A stretch of 64,000 nt of DNA, taken from positions 36,990-100,989 of the forward strand of contig NZ_PYAX01000021.1 of NCBI RefSeq assembly GCF_003014735.1, in the 5' to 3' direction. The notes below the pieces were generated by a model. The model did not search any database, was not told the DNA's origin, and saw only the letters and a program-made list of their open reading frames with translations. How positions within the stretch are numbered: the stretch's first letter is position 1; each line of letters opens with the position of its first letter. A program made the translations under genes and the position numbers. Below are positions 48,057 to 55,923 of the stretch, one piece after another. Source of the stretch: Saccharothrix carnea (GTDB lineage Bacteria; Actinomycetota; Actinomycetes; Mycobacteriales; Pseudonocardiaceae).

Positions 48057-48096
48057 AGGTTATGACTCCGCGCCGGACGCGTGCAACAGGTTTTTC
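48057..48096 (-). promoter_or_regulatory. Autoregulated whiB7-type promoter
   Basis: On the minus strand: GGAAAAAC (AT-rich patch, about 48089-48096), -35 TTGCAC at 48081-48086, an 18-base spacer, and -10 TAACCT at 48057-48062. WhiB7-dependent promoters have an AT-rich patch just upstream of the -35 element for AT-hook binding, and this one fits. The leader is about 430 bases long, consistent with attenuation control. Confidence 0.65.
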
Positions 48097-48354
48097 CAAA
48101 TACCTGTCGATTGAGTGAAAATTCAGCGTTTGCCCTGTACAGAGCGCTAGGGCGCCACCACTCGGACGGACGAAGCCGCCCGCCGGCGGGCCGGGCAGGG
48201 CCCCAACCGGCCACCACCGCGGATCAACGCGAGACCAACGCCGCATCAACGCCCGGTCAACGCCGGGCCGTCCCCCAAGCGGGCCTGGGGCTGCATCCGG
48301 TCAGCGGAGCACCGCCCCGGCCATCAACACGGCGCCAGTCCAGCCGGCGTGAGG

Positions 48355-50418
48355 TCAGCGGCCCCGTACGAGGGCCAGGACGTCGTCCCCGAACCGGTCC
48401 AGCTTGGCGGCGCCGATGCCCGAGATCGACACCAGCCCGGCGACGTCCTCCGGCCGCTGCTCGGCGATCGCGACCAGCGTCGCGTCGGTGAACACGACGT
48501 AAGCGGGCACCTTCAGCTCACGCGCACGGTCCGCCCGCCACGCCCGCAGCTTGGCCAGCAGCTCCTCGTCCACGTCGGACGGGCACGAGGCGCACCGGCT
48601 CAGCTTGATCGCCCGCGCGTCCACCAGCGCCGACCCGCACACCCGGCACTGCGGCTTCGGCCGCTTCTGCAGCGGCTCCCGCTTGGCGGCCGTGCGCGAC
48701 GCCGGGTGGTCGTCGGGCACCAACCCGTACAGGAACCGGCTGCGCCGCCGATAACGACGCCCGCCCGCGGCCCGCGCCAACGCCCACGACATCCACAGGT
48801 GCTCACGGGCCCGCGTCACGCCCACGTACAGCAGCCGGCGCTCTTCCTCGATCGCCGCGTCGTCACCTTCGGCGTGCTGGATCGGCAACGTGCCCTCGAC
48901 CAGCCCGACCAGGAACACCGCGTCCCACTCCAGGCCTTTCGCCGCGTGCAGCGACGCCAGCGTCACGCCCTCCACAGTCGGCGGGTGCTGCGCCTCGGCC
49001 CGCAGTTCCAGCTCGCCGACGAACGTCCGCAGGTCCGCCGAGTCCACCGTCGTGACCAGTTCCTCGGCCAGCTCGACCAGCGCGAGCAGGGACTCCCACT
49101 TCTCCCGCGCCGTCCCGCCGGCGGGCGGCTCGTCGGTCAGGCCGATCCCGGCCAGCACCTCGCGCACCACCTTCGGCAGCTCGCCGGTCGGCTCGTGCGC
49201 CGCCGCCGCACGCAGCGCGACCATCGCCTGCCGCACCTCGGCCCGCTGGAAGAACCGCTCGCCACCGCGCACCTGATAAGGCACGCCGACCTCGGCCAAC
49301 GCCTGCTCGAACACCTCAGACTGCGCGTTGACGCGGTAGAGGACGGCGATCTCGCTGGCCGACACGCCCTCGTCCAGCAGCGCCTTCACCCGCCGCGCGA
49401 CGGCCGCCGCCTCCAGCGTCTCGTCGTCGAACTCGGTGAACGTCGGCTTCGGCCCGTCCGGCCGCTGCCCGATCAGCCGCAGCCGCGACCCGGCGGGGCG
49501 GTCACGCGCCCACTTGATCACTTCGTTGGCCAGGCCCACGACCTGCGGCGTGGACCGGTAGTCACGTTCCAGCCGCACGACGACGGCCTCGGGGAACCGG
49601 CGCGGGAAGTCCAGCAGCGGACGCGGCGAGGCTCCGGCGAACGAGTAGATGGTCTGGTTCGCGTCACCGACCACGGTCAGGTCGTCGCGCTCGCCCACCC
49701 ACGCGTCGAGCACGCGCTGCTGCAACGGCGTCACGTCCTGGTACTCGTCCACCACGAAGCACCGGTACCGATCGCGGAACTCCTCGGCGACCTCGCCGTG
49801 CTCCTCCAGCGCCGCCGCGGTGTGCAGCAGGAGGTCGTCGAAGTCGAGCAGCTGCGCCTGGTTCTTCAGCTCCTCGTAGGTCCGGTAGACCTGCGCGACC
49901 TGCTCGGCGGGCGCGGGCGTGTCGCGGCTGGTGCGGCCGGCGGCGTTCGGGTAGTCGTCGGGCGCGACCAGCGACGCCTTGGCCCACTCGATCTCACCCG
50001 CGAGGTCGCGCAGCGAATCCGACTCGGTGGACAGGCCCGTCCGGTTGGCGGCCTGCGCGACCAGCCTCAGCTTGTTCCGGTCGATCAGCTGCCACTGCTC
50101 GCCGCCGACCACGCGCGGCCAGAAGTAGCGCAGTTGCCGCAGTGCGGCGGCGTGGAACGTGCGGGCCTGCGCGCCGTGCACGCCGAGCGCCCGCAACCGG
50201 GTCCGCATCTCGCCCGCGGCACGTGCGGTGAACGTGACGGCGAGGACTTGACCGGCGGACACGTGCCCGCGCTGGACCAGGTACGCGATGCGGTGCGTGA
50301 TGGTGCGGGTCTTGCCGGTGCCGGCACCCGCGAGCACGCAGACCGGGCCGCGCGGGGCCTCCACGGCGGCACGCTGTTCCGGGTCCAGTCCCTCCAGCAG
50401 CCGGTCCATGCGCTGCAT
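48355..50418 (-). CDS. uvrD2: ATP-dependent DNA helicase UvrD2
   Basis: A 687-residue UvrD-type helicase; an in-frame ATG at 50409 is an alternative start. Walker A GAGTGKTRT lies at 31-39, then VLAVTFTARAAGEMRTRL, DEYQDVTPLQ, VGDANQTIYSFAGA and VTRAREHLWMSWA. The C-terminus has a four-cysteine cluster (CRVCG ... CASC) and an HRDC domain (LVSISGIGAAKLDRFGDDVL), the layout of mycobacterial UvrD2. It translocates 3' to 5' and acts in DNA repair; it is essential in mycobacteria. Confidence 0.94.
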   Translation of the reverse strand: MQRMDRLLEGLDPEQRAAVEAPRGPVCVLAGAGTGKTRTITHRIAYLVQRGHVSAGQVLAVTFTARAAGEMRTRLRALGVHGAQARTFHAAALRQLRYFWPRVVGGEQWQLIDRNKLRLVAQAANRTGLSTESDSLRDLAGEIEWAKASLVAPDDYPNAAGRTSRDTPAPAEQVAQVYRTYEELKNQAQLLDFDDLLLHTAAALEEHGEVAEEFRDRYRCFVVDEYQDVTPLQQRVLDAWVGERDDLTVVGDANQTIYSFAGASPRPLLDFPRRFPEAVVVRLERDYRSTPQVVGLANEVIKWARDRPAGSRLRLIGQRPDGPKPTFTEFDDETLEAAAVARRVKALLDEGVSASEIAVLYRVNAQSEVFEQALAEVGVPYQVRGGERFFQRAEVRQAMVALRAAAAHEPTGELPKVVREVLAGIGLTDEPPAGGTAREKWESLLALVELAEELVTTVDSADLRTFVGELELRAEAQHPPTVEGVTLASLHAAKGLEWDAVFLVGLVEGTLPIQHAEGDDAAIEEERRLLYVGVTRAREHLWMSWALARAAGGRRYRRRSRFLYGLVPDDHPASRTAAKREPLQKRPKPQCRVCGSALVDARAIKLSRCASCPSDVDEELLAKLRAWRADRARELKVPAYVVFTDATLVAIAEQRPEDVAGLVSISGIGAAKLDRFGDDVLALVRGR

Positions 50419-50481
50419 CCTCGCAGAGCGCAGCGAGTACTCCCGTCATGGGGCGACGCGCCACGCCGTATCCTGGCAGGT

Positions 50482-51222
50482 ATGGCTGGTAAGCAGGACA
50501 AGGCGGCTGCCAAGGCGGCCTCCAAGGAAGCGGCGAAGGCTCGGCGCGCGGCATCGAAGGCGAAGCGCAGCCAGATCTTCGAGGCGTTCAAGATGCAGCG
50601 CCGCGAGGACAAGGCGCTCGTGCCGTTGATGCTGGCGTGCCTGCTGGGCGCGACGGCCGCGGCGTTCCTGATCGGCCTCATCTGGGACATGCAGTGGCTG
50701 CTGCTGCCCATGGGCATCGCGGTGGGCGCGCTGCTCGCGGTCATCGTGTTCGGCCGCCGGGTGCAGCGCACGGTGTACGCGAAGGCGGACGGCCAGCCGG
50801 GCGCCGCGGCGTGGGCGCTGGACAACCTGCGCGGCAAGTGGCGCGTGACGCAGGCCGTGGCGGGCACGACGAGCGGTGACATGGTGCACCGGGTGCTCGG
50901 CCGGCCGGGCGTGGTGCTGGTCGCCGAGGGTGCGCCGCACCGGGTGAAGAACCTGCTCGCGCAGGAGAAGAAGCGGGTGGCGCGGGTGATCGGCGAGACG
51001 CCGATCTACGACGTCGTCGTGGGCACCGAGGACGGTCAGGTGCCGCTGCGCAAGCTGCAGAGCCACCTGATGAAGCTGCCGCGCAACATCTCGACCGCCC
51101 AGGTCGACACGATCGACAACCGGCTGGCCGCGCTGGCCAGCCGTGGCGCGGCGCTGCCCAAGGGCCCGATGCCCCAGGGCGCCAAGATGCGCAACGTGCA
51201 GCGCGCCATGCGTCGCCGCTGA
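50482..51222 (+). CDS. DUF4191 membrane protein
   Basis: A 246-residue protein from the ATG at 50482. A Lys/Ala-rich N-terminus (AGKQDKAAAKAASKEAAKAR) precedes two membrane helices near 48-93 (LVPLMLACLLGATAAAFLIG, LLLPMGIAVGALLAVIVFG). A cytoplasmic domain follows with WALDNLRGKWRVTQAVAGTT and HRVLGRPGVVLVAEGAPHRV, conserved in the family. The role is unknown. It converges with the RDD gene across a hairpin. Confidence 0.9.
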   Translation: MAGKQDKAAAKAASKEAAKARRAASKAKRSQIFEAFKMQRREDKALVPLMLACLLGATAAAFLIGLIWDMQWLLLPMGIAVGALLAVIVFGRRVQRTVYAKADGQPGAAAWALDNLRGKWRVTQAVAGTTSGDMVHRVLGRPGVVLVAEGAPHRVKNLLAQEKKRVARVIGETPIYDVVVGTEDGQVPLRKLQSHLMKLPRNISTAQVDTIDNRLAALASRGAALPKGPMPQGAKMRNVQRAMRRR

Positions 51223-51239
51223 CGAACGTTTCCGCAGCT

Positions 51240-51274
51240 CAGGCCCGTTCCGACGATCGTTCGGAGCGGGCCTG
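51240..51274. terminator. Bidirectional terminator between DUF4191 and RDD genes
   Basis: CAGGCCCGTTCCGA pairs with TCGGAGCGGGCCTG, one G-T in 14, around a 7-base loop, between two convergent genes. Confidence 0.75.
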
Positions 51275-51294
51275 CGGCGTTCTTGGGTGCGTGG

Positions 51295-51768
51295 TCAGCG
51301 AGCCCGGAGGACGATGGTGCCCGCCGCCTTGTCGTGCAGGCCCCTGCCATCGGCGTCCCACACCACGGCCGGGATGATCGGGAAGATCAACGCGGTCCGC
51401 AGCACGGCCCTCGGCACGCCCACCGCCGCCGTGCCGTCCATCCGCACGACCCGCAGCCCGAACAGCGCGTGACCAGGGGTGAAGCCGAAGAAGCCGACCG
51501 CGACGACGGTGATCGCGAACCAGGCCAGCAGGCTCCAGTTCCGCGGCAGGTCGGGCATGGTGAACAGGCCCGCCACGCCGCCCGAGAGCGCGAAGTCGAC
51601 CAGGATGGCGATCGCGCGGCGGCCCGTGGACGCGACCGAGCCGGGACCGGACTGGGGCAGGCCGAGGCGTTCACCCCGCCAGCGCTGCCCGGTACCGTCA
51701 CCGGAGTCGGCGCCCGGCTCCAGCGCCGAGCGGGGTCCTGACAGCCACGAACCGGTCCACTTGCTCAC
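51295..51768 (-). CDS. RDD family membrane protein
   Basis: A 157-residue protein. After a hydrophilic 45-residue N-terminus, the RDD motif is in RRAIAILVDFALSGGVAGLF. Further helices SLLAWFAITVVAVGFFGFTP and VLRTALIFPIIPAVVW and the closing DADGRGLHDKAAGTIVL complete the domain. The family is of uncertain transport or stress function. Its start is divergent from glnA. Confidence 0.88.
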   Translation of the reverse strand: MSKWTGSWLSGPRSALEPGADSGDGTGQRWRGERLGLPQSGPGSVASTGRRAIAILVDFALSGGVAGLFTMPDLPRNWSLLAWFAITVVAVGFFGFTPGHALFGLRVVRMDGTAAVGVPRAVLRTALIFPIIPAVVWDADGRGLHDKAAGTIVLRAR

Positions 51769-51962
51769 CCCACCAGAGTAAGGCCGTGCTCAGCGGGTGA
51801 GGAGCGGCGGTCGGGTTGCCCGACCTGGGTCGCCCGTTAACACTGGCGAAACACGCGGGTGACGGCTGGGCAACACCACGGTCTTAGTTTCGCCACGATG
51901 GCAGGCCGCACCACGCAGCGGCGTACAACCACGCCCCCACCGCAGCAGAGGAGTCGACGAGG

Positions 51963-53387
51963 GTGTTCAAGAATCCCGACGAGGTCCTGAAGTTCATTTC
52001 CGACGAGGGCGTGAAGTTCGTCGACGTCCGCTTCAGCGACCTGCCCGGCGTGATGCAGCACTTCACGCTCCCCGCCAGCGCGTTCGACGCCGACGCCATC
52101 GCCGAGGGCCTCGCGTTCGACGGCTCGTCGGTGCGCGGCTTCCAGTCGATCCACGAGTCGGACATGCTGCTGCTGCCCGACCTGTACACCGCGCGCCTCG
52201 ACCCGTTCCGGATCGAGAAGACGCTGATCGTCAACTTCTTCGTGCACGACCCGTTCACGCGTGAGGCCTACAGCCGCGACCCGCGCAACATCGCGCGCAA
52301 GGCCGAGCAGTACATCACCGAGTCGGGCATCGCGGACACCGCGTACTTCGGCGCCGAGGCGGAGTTCTACATCTTCGACTCGATCCGCTTCGACACCACC
52401 GCGAACGCGTCCTTCCACGAGATCGACTCGATCTCCGGCGCCTGGAACACCGGCCGTGAGGAAGAGGGCGGCAACCGCGGCTACAAGGTCAAGTACAAGG
52501 GCGGCTACTTCCCCGTCTCGCCGACCGACCACTACGCGGACCTGCGCGACAAGATGGTCCTGAACATGCAGGCCCAGGGCTTCTCGGTCGAGCGCGCGCA
52601 CCACGAGGTGGGCACCGCCGGGCAGTCCGAGATCAACTACAAGTTCAACACGCTGCTGCACGCCGCGGACGACTTGATGCTGTTCAAGTACATCATCAAG
52701 AACACCGCCTGGCAGGCCGGCAAGTCCGTGACGTTCATGCCGAAGCCGCTGTTCGGCGACAACGGCTCGGGCATGCACACCCACCAGTCGCTGTGGAAGG
52801 ACGGCCAGCCGCTGTTCCACGACGAGTCCGGTTACGCGGGCCTGTCGGACACGGCGCGCCACTACATCGGCGGCATCCTGCACCACGCGCCGTCGCTGCT
52901 GGCGTTCACCAACCCGACGGTGAACTCCTACCACCGCCTGGTGCCGGGCTACGAGGCCCCGGTGTCGCTGGTCTACTCCCAGCGCAACCGGTCGGCGTGC
53001 GTGCGCATCCCGATCACCGGCAACAACCCGAAGGCCAAGCGCATCGAGTTCCGCTGCCCCGACTCGTCGGGCAACCCGTACCTGGCGTTCTCGGCCATGG
53101 TGATGGCCGGCCTGGACGGCGTGAAGAACAAGATCGAGCCGCCGGCCCCGATCGACAAGGACCTCTACGAGCTGCCGCCCGAGGAGGCCCGCGACGTCAA
53201 GCAGGTTCCCGCGTCCCTGGACGCGGTCCTGGACAACCTCGAGGCGGACCACGAGTTCCTGCTGGAAGGCGGCGTCTTCACGCCGGACGTCATCGACACC
53301 TGGATCTCGTTCAAGCGTGAGCAGGAAATCGACCCGCTGCGCCTGCGCCCGAACCCCTATGAGTTCGCGCTGTACTACGACGTGTGA
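51963..53387 (+). CDS. glnA: Glutamine synthetase, type I (GSI-beta)
   Basis: A 474-residue enzyme from a GTG at 51963. It converts glutamate, ammonia and ATP to glutamine, as a cytoplasmic dodecamer. Metal and ATP sites are seen in YFGAEAEFYIFDSIRF, NGSGMHTHQSLWKDG and NPTVNSYHRLVPGYEAPVSL; the active-site arginine region is SACVRIPI. Y402 in DKDLYELPPEE is the adenylylation site, and the modifying enzyme GlnE is encoded 2.5 kb downstream. A very strong terminator ends the transcript, so it is probably monocistronic. Confidence 0.97.
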   Translation: MFKNPDEVLKFISDEGVKFVDVRFSDLPGVMQHFTLPASAFDADAIAEGLAFDGSSVRGFQSIHESDMLLLPDLYTARLDPFRIEKTLIVNFFVHDPFTREAYSRDPRNIARKAEQYITESGIADTAYFGAEAEFYIFDSIRFDTTANASFHEIDSISGAWNTGREEEGGNRGYKVKYKGGYFPVSPTDHYADLRDKMVLNMQAQGFSVERAHHEVGTAGQSEINYKFNTLLHAADDLMLFKYIIKNTAWQAGKSVTFMPKPLFGDNGSGMHTHQSLWKDGQPLFHDESGYAGLSDTARHYIGGILHHAPSLLAFTNPTVNSYHRLVPGYEAPVSLVYSQRNRSACVRIPITGNNPKAKRIEFRCPDSSGNPYLAFSAMVMAGLDGVKNKIEPPAPIDKDLYELPPEEARDVKQVPASLDAVLDNLEADHEFLLEGGVFTPDVIDTWISFKREQEIDPLRLRPNPYEFALYYDV

Positions 53388-53426
53388 TCGGCGCGGGGCT
53401 GTGAAGCCCTGAGTTGAGCCTCCACA

Positions 53427-53469
53427 GGCCGAGGGCCGGGTGACTGCCACAGTCACCCGGCCCTCGGCC
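53427..53469 (+). terminator. Strong terminator of glnA
   Basis: Perfect 19-base arms (GGCCGAGGGCCGGGTGACT and complement) around GCCAC, 40 bases after the glnA stop. The minus-strand YkvA gene ends 20 bases further, so it may work in both directions. Confidence 0.88.
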
Positions 53470-53489
53470 GTTCACGGGGGTGAACGGGA

Positions 53490-53879
53490 TCAGGTTCTCG
53501 TCAGTCGACGCACGACGGACAGGCCTTCAGGCGTGCCCGGCCAGTGTTCCGCGATCACATCGGGCTCCACGGCGCGGATCACCGAGCGCAGTACCCAGCT
53601 GGCCAGGATCGCGTCGTCCGCGTACCCCAGCACCGGGATGAAGTCCGGGACCAGGTCGAACGGTAGGGCGAGGTAGGTGAGCAGCAGCCACAGGCGCACG
53701 CGGGCGGAACGCGGCAGCCTCGGGTCGCGGGCCAGGCGGGTGACCAGGCGCAGCACGTCCGGCAGCAGGCGGACGGCTTGGGCCAGCGCCTTGCCCTTCG
53801 GCCGGACGAGGAGCAGGCCCACGAGCAGCAGCAGCCAGAGACCCAGCAGTCCCAGGGCGACACCGACGAGGACGTCCAC
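53490..53879 (-). CDS. YkvA/DUF1232 family membrane protein
   Basis: A 129-residue protein with an N-terminal membrane helix (VGVALGLLGLWLLLLVGLLL) and the DUF1232 core PRSARVRLWLLLTYLALPFD then LVPDFIPVLGYADDAILAS. The D-L-[VI]-P-D-F-[IL]-P pattern is diagnostic. Its GTG start directly abuts the TAG stop of the gene upstream, so they form an operon. The function is not established. Confidence 0.88.
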   Translation of the reverse strand: MDVLVGVALGLLGLWLLLLVGLLLVRPKGKALAQAVRLLPDVLRLVTRLARDPRLPRSARVRLWLLLTYLALPFDLVPDFIPVLGYADDAILASWVLRSVIRAVEPDVIAEHWPGTPEGLSVVRRLTRT

Positions 53880-54530
53880 CTACTTGGGGATCGGGATCCC
53901 GGGCACGGTGACCGCACCGCCGGTCGGCGCGAGCTGGCCGATGATCCCGGAGAACGTCAGCGAGAACGACGTGCTCCCGGCCGGCACCTTCCGGTCCAGT
54001 TCCAGGTACCCGTTGATGCTGGAGTTCTTCCCGATCGACCCGGACCACCGGCTCGTCGACAGGGACGCGCCGTAGTCGCGCTGCGCGTCGTCGACCACCG
54101 AGACGGACGCGACGGGCAGGTCCATCTTCGCCGTGCTGGCGTTTATGGCGGTGACGAACACCTTGACGCGGCCACCCAGGTTCTCGACCTTGGTGACTTC
54201 CACGGTGAGCAGGCCGCGTGCCTGCTTCCACGACCCCGTCAGAACCTTGGCGTCGACGCCGGGCGCGGCTTCTTCCTCGGTCTCGGGAGAAGGGGACGAC
54301 GGCGCCGTGCCCACCGCGCCGTCCAGGCCGCCGGAGGTGTCGTCCGAAGTGCTCGTCCGCGACGTGGGGGCCGTCGAGGAGGTTTCGCGCAGGTCGAAGC
54401 TCAACGCGCCGACGCCGACCGTGCCGGCGGTGACCGCCTGGATCACCCCGAGCAGCACCAGCACGCCGAGCATGACCAAGCTGATCTTCAGAGCCGCGCT
54501 GCTCTTCTTGCGGTGGGTCTCGTCGTCCAT
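53880..54530 (-). CDS. Membrane-anchored DUF4352-like protein
   Basis: A 216-residue protein from the ATG at 54530 with AAGGA upstream. One membrane helix near 13-35 (LKISLVMLGVLVLLGVIQAV) is followed by a Ser/Thr/acidic linker (TSRTSTSDDTSGGLDGAVGT) and an Ig-like beta domain (LLTVEVTKVENLGGRVKVFV ... STSFSLTFSG), similar to telokin-like or DUF4352 surface domains. It is probably exported and anchored. The ligand or partner is unknown. Confidence 0.7.
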   Translation of the reverse strand: MDDETHRKKSSAALKISLVMLGVLVLLGVIQAVTAGTVGVGALSFDLRETSSTAPTSRTSTSDDTSGGLDGAVGTAPSSPSPETEEEAAPGVDAKVLTGSWKQARGLLTVEVTKVENLGGRVKVFVTAINASTAKMDLPVASVSVVDDAQRDYGASLSTSRWSGSIGKNSSINGYLELDRKVPAGSTSFSLTFSGIIGQLAPTGGAVTVPGIPIPK

Positions 54531-54719
54531 GACGTCCTTCGTCCGGGCGCACGCGTGCGAACGTGAATCTCCCCCATGAGTGTCGTTAGTCTCGACATAA
54601 GGAACACCAATAGTCAATGCACAGCGGCCCTAGATCGACGGTACGTAGCTCCCTGGGAACACGCCGCGACAGCAGGGCTGCCCGTTCCCCGATCGGGGTG
54701 GGCGGTTAGGGTCGCGCCC

Positions 54720-54935
54720 GTGTCTGATGACGTCGCAACCCCCGCCCAGGTGCTGTCCACCAACATCTTCGACTCCGCCGCCGAGGCGATCGAGGCGATC
54801 GGCGCCGCCGACGTGCTCGGTCTCGGTGTCCGGGTGTCGAACCGCCTCGTCCAGGACGAGGAGTCCGACGACACGCTCGTCGAGGAGTGGATCGTCGAAC
54901 TGCTCACCTCGGTCCCGACCGTCGACGAGGAGTGA
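54720..54935 (+). CDS. Small acidic protein
   Basis: A 71-residue very acidic protein from a GTG at 54720 (VSDDVATPAQVLSTNIFDSA, ending EEWIVELLTSVPTVDEE). No ribosome-binding sequence is apparent, so it may be leaderless. Two amphipathic helices are likely. It is a conserved-looking actinobacterial hypothetical protein without a motif I know. A perfect 12-base hairpin follows. Confidence 0.6.
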   Translation: MSDDVATPAQVLSTNIFDSAAEAIEAIGAADVLGLGVRVSNRLVQDEESDDTLVEEWIVELLTSVPTVDEE

Positions 54936-54942
54936 GGCAGCC

Positions 54943-54973
54943 GAAGGGCCCTCGCGCTCGTCGAGGGCCCTTC
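54943..54973. terminator. Bidirectional terminator
   Basis: GAAGGGCCCTCG and CGAGGGCCCTTC are perfect arms around a 7-base loop, between the small acidic gene (plus) and the oxidoreductase gene (minus), 8 bases from each stop. Confidence 0.85.
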
Positions 54974-54981
54974 ACCGCTCG

Positions 54982-55911
54982 TCACACCGTCAGCACGATC
55001 TTGCCCCGCACGTGCTTGCCTTCCAGCAGCCGGTGCGCCTCGGCGGCCTGCGCCAGCGGGAACGTCTGCTGCACGGTCACCTTCAACTCCCCCGAGCCCG
55101 CCTGCCCGGCCAGCCAGTCCAGGTCTTCCCGCACCGGCTTGGCGTACGCGTAGCGGCCACCCAGCTCCAGCACGTTGGTGTCCACGATGGACACGATCCG
55201 GGCCGGGTCGCGCACCAGCGCGGGCGAGTCGTTGAGCGCCGCGCCGCCCACGCAGTCGAACGCCACGTCGACCAGCCCGTCACCGCCGACGAGCTCGGCC
55301 ACGTTGTCCACCAGCGCGTCGCCGTAGGCCACCGGCTCGACGCCGAGCGACCGCAGGAACCCGTGGTTGCGCGGCGACGCCGTGCCGATCACCCGTGACG
55401 CGCCGAGGATCCGCGCCACCTGCACGGCCAGGTGCCCGACACCGCCGGCCGCGGCGTGCACGAGCACCGTGTCGCCGGACGACACCCCGACCTTGCGCAA
55501 CGCCTGCAACGCGGTCAGCCCGGTCAGCGCGAGCCCGCCGGCCTCCTCGAACGACAACGACGCCGGCTTGTGCGCCAACCCGCGCTCGGTGGCCGCGACC
55601 AGCTCCGCGTACGTCCCGTGCTGCACGTGGTCCTTGCGCTGGTAGCCGAACACCTCGTCGCCAACGGCGAACCCGTCCACCGCGGGCCCCACGGCACGCA
55701 CCACCCCGGCCACGTCCCAGCCGGGGACCAGCGGGAAGTGGCACGGCATCGAACTCGCCACGTACCCCATGCGCACCAGCCGGTCGACCGGGTTCACCCC
55801 GGCGGCACGCACCTCGACCAGCACCTGGTCCAGCGCGATCGGCGGGTCGGGCAGCTCCCGCACGACAAGGACTTCTGCGTCTCCGAATTCGGTCTGCGCG
55901 ATCGCTTTCAC
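54982..55911 (-). CDS. NADPH:quinone oxidoreductase-type MDR enzyme
   Basis: A 309-residue medium-chain dehydrogenase/reductase without the zinc-binding cysteines, so of the quinone oxidoreductase type. It opens MKAIAQTEFGDAEVLVVREL; the nucleotide-binding loop is VLVHAAAGGVGHLAVQVARI, and GWDVAGVVRAVGPAVDGFAV is the conserved N-terminal block. It reduces quinones or enones with NADPH. It lies 12 bases after glnE on the same strand and is probably co-transcribed, without an evident metabolic link. Confidence 0.88.
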   Translation of the reverse strand: MKAIAQTEFGDAEVLVVRELPDPPIALDQVLVEVRAAGVNPVDRLVRMGYVASSMPCHFPLVPGWDVAGVVRAVGPAVDGFAVGDEVFGYQRKDHVQHGTYAELVAATERGLAHKPASLSFEEAGGLALTGLTALQALRKVGVSSGDTVLVHAAAGGVGHLAVQVARILGASRVIGTASPRNHGFLRSLGVEPVAYGDALVDNVAELVGGDGLVDVAFDCVGGAALNDSPALVRDPARIVSIVDTNVLELGGRYAYAKPVREDLDWLAGQAGSGELKVTVQQTFPLAQAAEAHRLLEGKHVRGKIVLTV

Positions 55912-55923
55912 GAACTCCAGTGT

